A stretch of DNA of 8,859 bases from JACVRW01 sp034664105 (GCA_034664105.1 JAXDIH010000132.1:1-8859), one strand, 5' to 3'; counted from the stretch's first letter, positions 1 to 5,616 are shown. The notes: generated from the letters alone by a model not told the origin. Numbers and translations are program-made.

Positions 1-787
1 TGGCGCCGACCACGCCGGCGGCGCCGACCAGCGCCGCGATGGCCAGCCCGATCAGCGCCAGCGGGACGGCGCGCCGCGGTGGGTCGGGCGCCTGGCGCTC
101 GCGCTCGGCGAACATCTCGAGCACGGAGTCGGGCGTGGGGACGGGCGCAGGCGCGGGGTCGACCTCGGCCGGCTTGACCCCGGGCTCGGGCGCGGCCTCC
201 GCCTTCGCGGCCTCCGCCTTCGCGGCTTCCGCCTCCTCGGGCGCAGCTTCCGCCGCGGGCGCGGCCTCCGCCGTCGCGGGCGTCGCCTCTGCCGGGGGTG
301 CGGCCTCCGCCTGCTCGGCCGCGGGGGCCGCTTCGACTTCCGCCTCCGCGGGCGGCGCTTCCGCTTCCGCGGGCGCTTCCCGCTCCCGCGCCACTTCGAT
401 GTCCGGCGGGGGCGGCACCGGCGCGAGCGCCGGGAACGGATCGTCGCGCTCGGGCTCCTCTTCCGGGACGGGCACCGCCGCCAGGCGCGAGCGGGCGCCG
501 CCGGCCGCGAACTCCTCGCCCAGCGTCATGGCCGTCTGGCTCCAGGTCTCGGGCTCCAGCAGCGCCTTCAGGACGGCGCCGAGGTCCTCGCCGCGATGCA
601 GCTGCATCTCGTCGGCCAGCCGCTCGATCGCACGTGCCCTGCGGCGCGCCACCTCCGACGGCGAGCACTCGTACAGGCGCCCGAGCGCCTCGTCCGGCAC
701 CCGTCGCCGCAGCGACAGGGACAGCAGCTCGCGATCGCGCGGGTGGATGCGATCTAGCGCTTCGGCGAGCTGTTCAGGGCGGATCAC
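1..787 (-). CDS. Membrane-anchored protein with sigma-region-4-like HTH (partial, C-terminus off window)
   Basis: The minus-strand frame is open from a GTG at 787 to the window edge, giving 262 codons. GTG 787 is chosen because AGAGG lies 6 nt upstream; in-frame GTG 811 and TTG 805 are alternatives. Residues 3-60 resemble sigma-70 region 4: a PRDRELL helix (16-22), then a helix-turn-helix around 31-58 (DEALGRLYECSPSEVARRRA). Residues 100-235 are a low-complexity Ala/Glu/Pro linker, partly built of AKAEA-type repeats. Residues 240-262 are hydrophobic (VPLALIGLAIAALVGAAG), a likely transmembrane helix preceded by PPRR, which suggests a cytoplasmic N-terminus. The part beyond the membrane is not in the window. 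I infer a membrane-tethered DNA-binding or sigma/anti-sigma-like regulator. No exact family is recognised. It is divergent from the tRNA-Ser gene. The long plus-strand frame opposite it is a shadow. Confidence 0.72.
   Translation of the reverse strand, partial: MIRPEQLAEALDRIHPRDRELLSLSLRRRVPDEALGRLYECSPSEVARRRARAIERLADEMQLHRGEDLGAVLKALLEPETWSQTAMTLGEEFAAGGARSRLAAVPVPEEEPERDDPFPALAPVPPPPDIEVAREREAPAEAEAPPAEAEVEAAPAAEQAEAAPPAEATPATAEAAPAAEAAPEEAEAAKAEAAKAEAAPEPGVKPAEVDPAPAPVPTPDSVLEMFAERERQAPDPPRRAVPLALIGLAIAALVGAAGVVGA
194..238. repeat. 15-bp tandem repeat in the linker of the HTH/membrane protein
   Basis: GGCCTCCGCCTTCGC occurs twice in perfect tandem (194-208, 209-223). A third, diverged copy follows at 224-238. 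On the minus strand it encodes AKAEA-like units in the Ala/Glu/Pro linker. The period is a multiple of three, so copy-number change alters linker length without breaking the frame. Confidence 0.8.
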
Positions 788-848
788 GCTTGGCCTCTTC
801 TTCAAGCGCACGGCCGGGGCCCGGACCGCGCGCGCGATTCGATCAAGC

Positions 849-865
849 GTACTGGCGGTACTGGC
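849..865. repeat. Short direct repeat GTACTGGC x2 in the divergent intergenic region
   Basis: GTACTGGC occurs at 849-856 and again at 858-865, a period of 9 bp. It lies between the minus-strand HTH/membrane gene and the plus-strand tRNA-Ser gene. It could be a regulator site, but at this length it may be chance. The rest of this gap (812-919) shows only a weak promoter candidate. Confidence 0.35.
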
Positions 866-877
866 CGGAGCGGGCGA

Positions 878-907
878 TTGACGCGAGGTCCAGAATTCCG
901 CTTCCAT
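878..907 (+). promoter_or_regulatory. Weak promoter candidate for tRNA-Ser
   Basis: TTGACG at 878-883 matches five of six positions of the -35 consensus. It is followed after 18 bp by TTCCAT (902-907), a poor -10 match (3 of 6). Transcription would start about 6 bp before the tRNA 5' end at 920. The -35 is good and the -10 is weak, so this is tentative. Confidence 0.3.
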
Positions 908-919
908 GGGAGCGGCAAT

Positions 920-1008
920 GGAGGGGTGGCAGAGTCCGGTCGATTGCAGCTGCCTTGAAAGCAGCCGGCCCCGCAAGGGGCCCGGGGGTTCGAATCCCTC
1001 CCCCTCCG
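920..1008 (+). tRNA. tRNA-Ser(UGA)
   Basis: This 89-nt cloverleaf has a seven-base acceptor stem, GGAGGGG (920-926) pairing with CCCCTCC (1001-1007), and a G discriminator at 1008. The anticodon stem GCTGC/GCAGC (949-953, 961-965) encloses the loop CTTGAAA with anticodon TGA at 956-958. A long variable arm hairpin (GGCCCC-GCAA-GGGGCC) is typical of class II serine tRNAs. The T loop is TTCGAAT with a GGGGG/CCCTC stem containing one G-T pair. CCA is not encoded; TCT follows. It decodes UCA (and, by wobble, other UCN) codons. The next gene's reading frame begins directly at its 3' end, and serS lies about 2 kb downstream on the other strand. Confidence 0.97.
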
Positions 1009-1034
1009 TCTCCCACGGACACTCGCATGGTTTG

Positions 1035-1631
1035 GTGGACGACTCGATCAAGCGCTCGCGCGACGGGCTGCGCGCGGTCGCGCTGGCGCTGCTCGTGCTG
1101 GCGCTTGCCGCGGGCGCCCAGATCGTGGTGTTTCTCGCGTCGGGCAGCATCGCCCTGCTCGCGGACCTGATCCACAACATCGGCGACGCCTCGACCGCCA
1201 TTCCACTCGCCGTGGCCTTCGCGCTCAGGAGCGCGCGCGCCGAGCGCTGGGCCGGCCTGGCGGTGGTCGCGGCGATCTTCGCCAGCGCCTGCGTGGCCGG
1301 CTACGAGGCGATCGTGCGCCTGCTCGATCCGCGCGACGTCGATGCGCTCGGGGCGCTCGCCATGGCCGGGGTGATCGGCTTCGCGGGGAACTGGGCCGCC
1401 GCCGAGATCCGCGGCCGGGCAGGTCGCCGGCTCGACAGCCCGGCGCTGATCGCCGACGGTGCCCACGCCCGCGCCGACGCGTACGTCAGCCTCGGGGTCG
1501 TGGCCAGCGCCGCAGCCGTCGCCGCCGGCCTGCGCCTCGCCGACCCGCTGATCGGGCTGGCGATCACGATCGTGATCCTGCGCATCACATGGGACTCCTG
1601 GAAGACCGTGCGCGGCGGGCACGCTCACTGA
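1035..1631 (+). CDS. CDF-family cation efflux transporter lacking the C-terminal domain
   Basis: This is a predicted inner-membrane transporter, probably a divalent metal/proton antiporter exporting Zn or a similar ion. Counting from GTG 1035 it has 198 residues and six hydrophobic segments. The paired metal-site motifs of the family are present: H47-x3-D51 in TM2 (ADLIHNIGD) and H144-x3-D148 in TM5 (ADGAHARAD). An HxxxD in both helices is the zinc-type arrangement. It stops just after TM6 with GGHAH, so the usual cytoplasmic C-terminal dimerisation domain of about 80-90 residues is absent; CTD-less CDF proteins are known. The start is uncertain: GTG 1035 or TTG 1032 are the only start codons after the tRNA, and neither has a clear Shine-Dalgarno. 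In-frame codons just upstream spell SHGHSHG, the His-rich N-terminus expected of this family. Confidence 0.85.
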   Translation: MDDSIKRSRDGLRAVALALLVLALAAGAQIVVFLASGSIALLADLIHNIGDASTAIPLAVAFALRSARAERWAGLAVVAAIFASACVAGYEAIVRLLDPRDVDALGALAMAGVIGFAGNWAAAEIRGRAGRRLDSPALIADGAHARADAYVSLGVVASAAAVAAGLRLADPLIGLAITIVILRITWDSWKTVRGGHAH

Positions 1632-1633
1632 CC

Positions 1634-3037
1634 GTGCGCGACGACGTCCTCCGCTCGTTCGCCGACGCCGAGCCGCGGCCGTTCTGGCTGTCCCAGCCCG
1701 GCGCGCCGGAGCCGGGTCCGCCGCTGGAGATCGACGACGAGGCCGATCTCGTGGTGATCGGTGGCGGGCTCACCGGACTGTGGACCGCGCTGCTCGCGCG
1801 CGAGCGCGACCCGGAGCGCGAGGTCGTGCTGCTCGAGGGCGAGCAGTTCGCGTTCGGGGCCAGCGGGCGCAACGGCGGCTTCGTCGACGCGTCGCTCACC
1901 CACGGCATCGAGAACGGCGTGGCGCGCTGGCCGGACGAGATGGTCGAGCTGGAACGGCTCGGCCGCGAGAACTTCGCCGCGATCCGGGAGGCGATGGCGC
2001 GCCACGGGATCGACGCCGGCTTCGAGGAGACGGGCGAGCTGTCGTTCGCCACCGCGCCCTACCAGGCCGAGTACATCAGCGAGGTCGTCGAGACCGCCCG
2101 CGCCCACGGGTGGCGGGCCGAGGCGCTGAGCGCCGAGCAGGCCCGGGCCGAGGTCCACTCGCCGACCTACCACGGCGCCGCCTACCTCCCCGAGGGGCGC
2201 GGGCTGATCGACCCCGCCCGGCTCGCCTGGGGCCTGGCCGCGGCGGCGCAAGCCGCCGGCGTGAGGCTGTACGAGCACTCGCCGGTGGACCGCCTGGAGC
2301 GCGCCCGCGGAGGCGTGAGCGCGACCACCCGCTCGGGGGCGGCCGTCCACGCGCGCCGCGCGGTGCTGGCCACGAGCGCCTTCCCGCCGCTGGTCCGGGC
2401 GATCCGCCGCTACGTGGTGCCCGTCTACGACTACGTGCTGGTGTCGGAGCCGCTAACCGCCGAGCAGCGCGAGTCGCTCGGCTGGGCGCGGCGGCAGGGC
2501 CTGACCGACATGGGCAACCAGTTCCACTACTACCGACTGACCAGCGACGACCGCATCCTGTTCGGCGGCTACGACGCTGTCTACAACTTCCGCAACGGGA
2601 TGGGCGCGCATCTCGACGAGCGCCCCGCCACGTTCGAGCTGCTGGCCACCCACTTCTTCGACACGTTCCCCCAGCTCGACGGCCTGCGCTTCACACACCG
2701 CTGGGGCGGAGCGATCGACACCTGCTCGCGCTTCTCGGTGATGTTCGGGCAGGTGCTGGGCGGCCGCGCGGTGTTCGCGGTGGGCTACACCGGCCTGGGG
2801 GTGGCAGCCAGCCGCTTCGGCGCGCAGGTGGCGCTCGACCTGGTCGACGGCCTCGACACCGAGCGCACCCGCCTGGGCATGGTGCGCAGCAAGCCGATCC
2901 CGTTCCCGCCCGAGCCGCTGCGCTGGGCCGGCATCACGCTCACCCGGCGCGCCCTGGCACGGGCCGACCGGCGGGCGGGCCGCCGCGGGCCCTGGCTGCG
3001 GCTGCTGGACCGGCTCGGGATGGGCTTCGACAGCTAG
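1634..3037 (+). CDS. FAD-dependent oxidoreductase, DAO family (PuuB-like)
   Basis: This is a flavoprotein of the D-amino-acid oxidase/glycine oxidase superfamily, predicted to oxidise an amine or amino acid in the cytoplasm. Counting from GTG 1634 it has 467 residues. The FAD-binding beta-alpha-beta fold has GGGLTG at 43-48 and an acidic strand end (VVLLEGE). GASGRNGG at 75-82 is characteristic of the gamma-glutamylputrescine-oxidase-like branch, and a C-terminal FAD contact, GYTGLGVAASRFG, is present. The substrate cannot be read from sequence. GTG 1634 lies 2 nt after the CDF stop, suggesting translational coupling. An in-frame ATG at 1589 would overlap the CDF gene by 43 nt, but third-position G/C over 1589-1633 favours the CDF frame (about 13/15 against 10/15), so 1634 is preferred. 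Its stop overlaps that of convergent serS. Confidence 0.88.
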   Translation: MRDDVLRSFADAEPRPFWLSQPGAPEPGPPLEIDDEADLVVIGGGLTGLWTALLARERDPEREVVLLEGEQFAFGASGRNGGFVDASLTHGIENGVARWPDEMVELERLGRENFAAIREAMARHGIDAGFEETGELSFATAPYQAEYISEVVETARAHGWRAEALSAEQARAEVHSPTYHGAAYLPEGRGLIDPARLAWGLAAAAQAAGVRLYEHSPVDRLERARGGVSATTRSGAAVHARRAVLATSAFPPLVRAIRRYVVPVYDYVLVSEPLTAEQRESLGWARRQGLTDMGNQFHYYRLTSDDRILFGGYDAVYNFRNGMGAHLDERPATFELLATHFFDTFPQLDGLRFTHRWGGAIDTCSRFSVMFGQVLGGRAVFAVGYTGLGVAASRFGAQVALDLVDGLDTERTRLGMVRSKPIPFPPEPLRWAGITLTRRALARADRRAGRRGPWLRLLDRLGMGFDS

Positions 3038-4275
3038 CCGCTGATCGTCGGCGGCGCTCCGTACGGGTGCAGAACCTCGGGGACGGCGACGGTGCCGTCG
3101 TCGCGCTGGTGGTTCTCGGCGATCGCGATGATCGTCCTGCCGACCGCGACGGCCGTGCCGTTGAGCGTGTGCACGTGCCGCGGTGACGCGCGCTCCTCGG
3201 GCCGCTGGCGGATCTCCAGGCGCCGTGCCTGGTAGGCCGTCGTGTTCGAGCAGGAGGTGAGCTCGCGGTAGCGCCCCTGCCCGGGCAGCCAGGCCTCGAG
3301 GTCGTACTTCTTGGCGGCCGAGTTGCCCAGGTCGTTCGCCGCGATGTTCACCACCTGGTACGGGATCTCCAGCGCCTGCAGGATCTCCTCCTCGATCGCC
3401 AGCAGCCGCTCGTGCTCGGCGCCCGACTCCTCCGGCTCGACGAAGCTGAACATCTCGACCTTGTCGAACTGATGCACCCTGAAGATGCCCTGCGTGTCCT
3501 TGCCGGCGGCGCCGGCCTCGCGGCGGAAGCAGGTGGAGAACCCGGCGTAGCGGCGCGGCAGCTCGCCGGGACCGAAGATCTCGCCGGCGTGCAGCGAGGC
3601 CAGCGGCACCTCCGAGGTGCCGGCCAGGTACAGGTCGTCCTCGGGCACGCGGTAGATCTGCTGCTCGGTGTCGGGCAGCATGCCGGTGCCGAACAGGGCC
3701 TGCTCGCGCACCAGCACCGGCGGGATCACCGGCATGAAGCCCTTGCCCTCGAGCAGCTCGAGGATCCACTGGACGAGCGCGAACTCGAGCCTGACCAGCG
3801 GGCCCTTGAGGTAGACGAAGCGCGAGCCCGCCACGCGGGCTCCCTCCTCCAGCCCCAGGTACTCGTCCAGCAGCTCCACGTGGCTGCGGCCGGTCTTGCC
3901 GCCCTCGCCCCACGCGCGCACGACCTCGTCCTCCTGCGGCGCGGTCGGGTCGGGCAGGTTCGGCAGCATCGCCAGGACGGCGGCGCGGCGCTCCTCGACC
4001 GCGCGCAGCTCCTCCTCCAGCTCCTTCTCGCGCGCGGACGTCGCCTTCACCTCGGCGATCGCGCCCGCGGCGTCGGCCCCGGTGCGCTGCAGCTCGCCGA
4101 TCTGCTTCGAGGCCTCGTTCCTGCGCCGCCTCAGCTCCTCGAGCTCGGGCAGCAGCGCGCGCCGACGCTCGTCGAGCTCCAACGCCTCGTCGAGCAGCGC
4201 GACATCGAAGCCGCGTCTGCGCAGAGCCTCGCGCGCCGACTCCGGGTCCGCGCGGATCTCCCTGAGGTCGAGCAC
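3034..4275 (-). CDS. serS: Seryl-tRNA synthetase
   Basis: This class II aminoacyl-tRNA synthetase charges tRNA-Ser (and tRNA-Sec where present) with serine in the cytoplasm. At 413 residues it has normal bacterial length. The N-terminal tRNA-binding arm is a charged coiled coil (about 28-103). The catalytic core has motif 1 around 163-188, the serine-site TSEVPL at 220-225, motif 2 (CFRREAGAAGKDTQGIFRVH, 249-268) and motif 3 (GTAVAVGRTIIAIAEN, 373-388). The start is GTG 4275, with GAGG 5 nt upstream. It lies 21 nt after the cytochrome c stop, so the two are probably co-transcribed. Its TAG stop (3036-3034) overlaps the TAG of the convergent oxidoreductase gene in a shared CTAG, leaving no room for a terminator between them. 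Confidence 0.98.
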   Translation of the reverse strand: MLDLREIRADPESAREALRRRGFDVALLDEALELDERRRALLPELEELRRRRNEASKQIGELQRTGADAAGAIAEVKATSAREKELEEELRAVEERRAAVLAMLPNLPDPTAPQEDEVVRAWGEGGKTGRSHVELLDEYLGLEEGARVAGSRFVYLKGPLVRLEFALVQWILELLEGKGFMPVIPPVLVREQALFGTGMLPDTEQQIYRVPEDDLYLAGTSEVPLASLHAGEIFGPGELPRRYAGFSTCFRREAGAAGKDTQGIFRVHQFDKVEMFSFVEPEESGAEHERLLAIEEEILQALEIPYQVVNIAANDLGNSAAKKYDLEAWLPGQGRYRELTSCSNTTAYQARRLEIRQRPEERASPRHVHTLNGTAVAVGRTIIAIAENHQRDDGTVAVPEVLHPYGAPPTISG

Positions 4276-4296
4276 AGCGACCTCGACGCGCCCGGG

Positions 4297-4671
4297 CTAG
4301 TCGCCCTTGCCGGAGTACTTGGAGAGGAAGTCGGCCACTGCTTCGGCGTCGTCGCCGACCACCACGTTGGCGGGCATGATCCCGCCCGAGAAGCCGCCGT
4401 TGCGGATCGCGAACAGCACGTCGTCGCGGCTCTCCTTGCGGACGTTGAAGTTCGGTCCGTTGGTGCGCTCGCCCGGCTGGAGCTGCCCCTCCGGCTTGGA
4501 GCCGTAGGCGTTGGCGGCCTTCAGCGAGTGGCAGCCGGAGCAGCGTTCGTAGAAGAGCACGGCCCCCTTGTGCGCGGTCGCCTGGCTCTTCGGAACCTCG
4601 ATATCGCCACCGCACCCGGCGGCGATCAGCGCCGTCACAGCGACGCACAGAATGGGGGTCAGGCGGCCCAC
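4297..4671 (-). CDS. c-type cytochrome lipoprotein, small, class I
   Basis: This 124-residue exported electron carrier starts at GTG 4671. Residues 1-19 form a signal peptide ending in the lipobox IAAGC with the lipidated cysteine at 20, so the protein should sit on the outer face of the cytoplasmic membrane. One covalent heme site is present: C44-S-G-C47-H48. The likely distal ligand is M99 in GGIMPANVV. The GPNFNVRKE...DVLFAIRNGGF...AVADFLSKYSG layout matches short actinobacterial cytochromes c. An in-frame extension further upstream has no signal peptide and overlaps the divergent gene, so it is rejected. There is no Shine-Dalgarno; a -10-like TACTAT sits 8 nt before the GTG, suggesting leaderless translation. 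serS follows 21 nt downstream. Electron partners are unknown, but the divergent cupredoxin is an obvious candidate. Confidence 0.9.
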   Translation of the reverse strand: MGRLTPILCVAVTALIAAGCGGDIEVPKSQATAHKGAVLFYERCSGCHSLKAANAYGSKPEGQLQPGERTNGPNFNVRKESRDDVLFAIRNGGFSGGIMPANVVVGDDAEAVADFLSKYSGKGD

Positions 4672-4679
4672 GGCGGCGC

Positions 4680-4686
4680 ATAGTAT
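4680..4686. promoter_or_regulatory. Candidate bidirectional -10 element between cytochrome c and cupredoxin genes
   Basis: ATAGTAT reads as TAGTAT on the plus strand (4681-4686) and as TACTAT on the minus strand (4685-4680). Both fit TAnnnT. The plus-strand hexamer ends 9 nt before ATG 4696. The minus-strand hexamer ends 8 nt before GTG 4671. This is the spacing expected for leaderless mRNAs starting at or next to the start codon. Neither start has a Shine-Dalgarno, and neither direction has a convincing -35 hexamer. Confidence 0.5.
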
Positions 4687-4695
4687 CCGCTCGCA

Positions 4696-5076
4696 ATGCG
4701 ACGCCTCGCTGCCCCCTTCGCCCTCCTCCTGCTGGTGGCGGGGTGTGGCGGGGACGACCAGCAGGTCACCAGCCGCACCGTGACGGTCGACCAGGGCGGG
4801 ACCGTCACGATCAAGGCGCACGAGTACTCCTTCGACCCCGATCGGGTCGTCGTGGGGGCCGCGGGGCCGCTCACGATCCGGCTCGAGAACGACGGCGACC
4901 TGGCTCACAACATCCGCGTGCGGCGCGCCGGCAAGGAGATCGGAGGGACGCCCAGCTTTCCCGGCGGGCGCACCGAATCGGCCCGCGTGCGGCTGACTCC
5001 GGGGACCTACGAGATGCTCTGCACGGTCGGCGACCACGCCGAGCTCGGCATGAGAGGCGAGCTGGAGGTGAAGTAG
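4696..5076 (+). CDS. Cupredoxin (type 1 blue copper) lipoprotein
   Basis: This is a small exported copper electron carrier of 126 residues. A signal peptide runs to the lipobox LVAGC with lipidated Cys17, so the protein is anchored on the outer face of the cytoplasmic membrane. Residues about 30-126 form the cupredoxin domain. Type 1 copper ligands are all present: His71 (LAHNIRV), Cys109, His114 and Met119 (MLCTVGDHAELGM). The C-x4-H-x4-M spacing is like rusticyanin or sulfocyanin rather than the C-x2-H-x4-M of plastocyanin. It is divergent from the cytochrome c gene with 24 bp between start codons. The ATG has no Shine-Dalgarno and is likely leaderless. A 91-bp nested inverted repeat begins on the base after its stop codon. 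The role is presumably electron transfer at the membrane surface; the specific partner is inferred only from context. Confidence 0.9.
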   Translation: MRRLAAPFALLLLVAGCGGDDQQVTSRTVTVDQGGTVTIKAHEYSFDPDRVVVGAAGPLTIRLENDGDLAHNIRVRRAGKEIGGTPSFPGGRTESARVRLTPGTYEMLCTVGDHAELGMRGELEVK

Positions 5077-5167
5077 TGCCCCGACGGCGACCGGTTCGCC
5101 GCCGATGCTGACGACTTCCGGGCGAATGCTTCGCGGTTTGGAGTCGTCACCGGCCGTCGCCGGGGCA
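5077..5167. repeat. Nested long inverted repeat / structured element
   Basis: The outer arms 5077-5094 and 5150-5167 pair over 18 positions (15 Watson-Crick, one G-T, two A-C in plus sense). Inside them, GACGACT (5110-5116) pairs with AGTCGTC (5142-5148). Inside that, GCGAA-TGC-TTCGC (5122-5134) forms a hairpin. In the minus-strand transcript the two A-C mismatches become U-G wobbles and the G-T becomes C-A, so 17 of 18 outer positions can pair. It lies between two convergent genes and most simply acts as a two-way transcription barrier or mRNA 3' stabiliser. It lacks a T-run on either side. A small structured RNA is the alternative. Confidence 0.6.
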
Positions 5168-5199
5168 GCTCAGATTTCGCCGCCGGCTGTGGCGCTCCT

Positions 5200-5616
5200 C
5201 TATTGCAAGCGCTTGACCAAACGCAGGCGCGTGCCGTCGTCTCCGGGGTAGACGTCGACCGCGTCCATCAGCAGCCGCATGAACTCCAGCCCGCGGCCGC
5301 TCTCGGGCATGTCGCCGCGGCGGCTGACCCTGGGCACGAAACGGCCCGTGTCGAGCACCTCGAAGATCAGCGACCCGGACTCCTCGGTGATGAAGATGCG
5401 GACCGGGTCGTCCGGTGAGCTGGACCCGTGCTGGATCGCGTTGGTCACCGCCTCGCTGAGCGCCAGCTTCACCTGGTAGCAGGCATCCGACGGGAAGCCG
5501 TACTCCATGGCGGCGCGCTCGGCGAAGTCGCGCGCCTCCTTCAGGCGGGCCAGATCGGCGTGGATCGAATGCTCGCGGCGCTGGAAGGCGACTGCGGAGC
5601 GGCTCGATGGAGTCAC
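5200..5616 (-). CDS. RsbW-like anti-sigma regulatory kinase (HATPase_c_2)
   Basis: This is a GHKL-fold ATP-binding protein of the RsbW/SpoIIAB type, which typically binds a sigma factor or phosphorylates an anti-anti-sigma protein. From GTG 5616 it has 138 residues. The N box lies at about 52-63 with E55, N59 and H63 (LSEAVTNAIQHG). The G1 box is VLDTGRFVP (D89), shortened against the usual DxGxG. The G2 region is ESGRGLEFMRLLMD near 106-118. The frame extends to ATG 5715, but that stretch is proline-rich, unlike the family, and covers the inverted repeats before the DUF4331 gene, so the shorter start is preferred. A TAAAAC sequence lies 7 nt before the GTG and no Shine-Dalgarno is seen, so it may be leaderless. 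No sigma-factor or antagonist gene is adjacent. It is divergent from the DUF4331 operon. Confidence 0.85.
   Translation of the reverse strand: MTPSSRSAVAFQRREHSIHADLARLKEARDFAERAAMEYGFPSDACYQVKLALSEAVTNAIQHGSSSPDDPVRIFITEESGSLIFEVLDTGRFVPRVSRRGDMPESGRGLEFMRLLMDAVDVYPGDDGTRLRLVKRLQ

Noticed and set aside
39..881. Plus-strand open frame rich in Ser/Ala/Gly
   Set aside because: It is opposite the HTH/membrane gene, has no recognisable domain, and its Ala/Ser bias is the complement of the Ala/Glu/Pro linker.
906..1034. Upstream extension of the CDF frame to ATG 906
   Set aside because: It would translate the whole tRNA-Ser gene. Only the last part (SHGHSHG) looks family-like, and that is discussed as a finding.
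298..1170. Plus-strand Pro/Arg-rich open frame running through the tRNA
   Set aside because: It crosses the tRNA-Ser gene and the CDF gene in another frame, with composition typical of high-GC shadow frames.
843..1628. Minus-strand open frame opposite tRNA-Ser and CDF
   Set aside because: It is antisense to a well-supported tRNA and transporter and has no family motif.
3412..4683. 423-codon plus-strand frame opposite serS
   Set aside because: It is antisense to serS with Leu/Ala/Arg-biased composition and no recognisable motif.
2453..4696. 747-codon minus-strand frame overlapping serS and the cytochrome c gene
   Set aside because: It is Arg/Ala-rich with no domain and lies in a different frame from serS, whose catalytic motifs are intact.
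4672..5037. N-terminal extension of the cytochrome c frame
   Set aside because: It runs antisense through most of the cupredoxin gene and would bury the signal peptide and lipobox internally.
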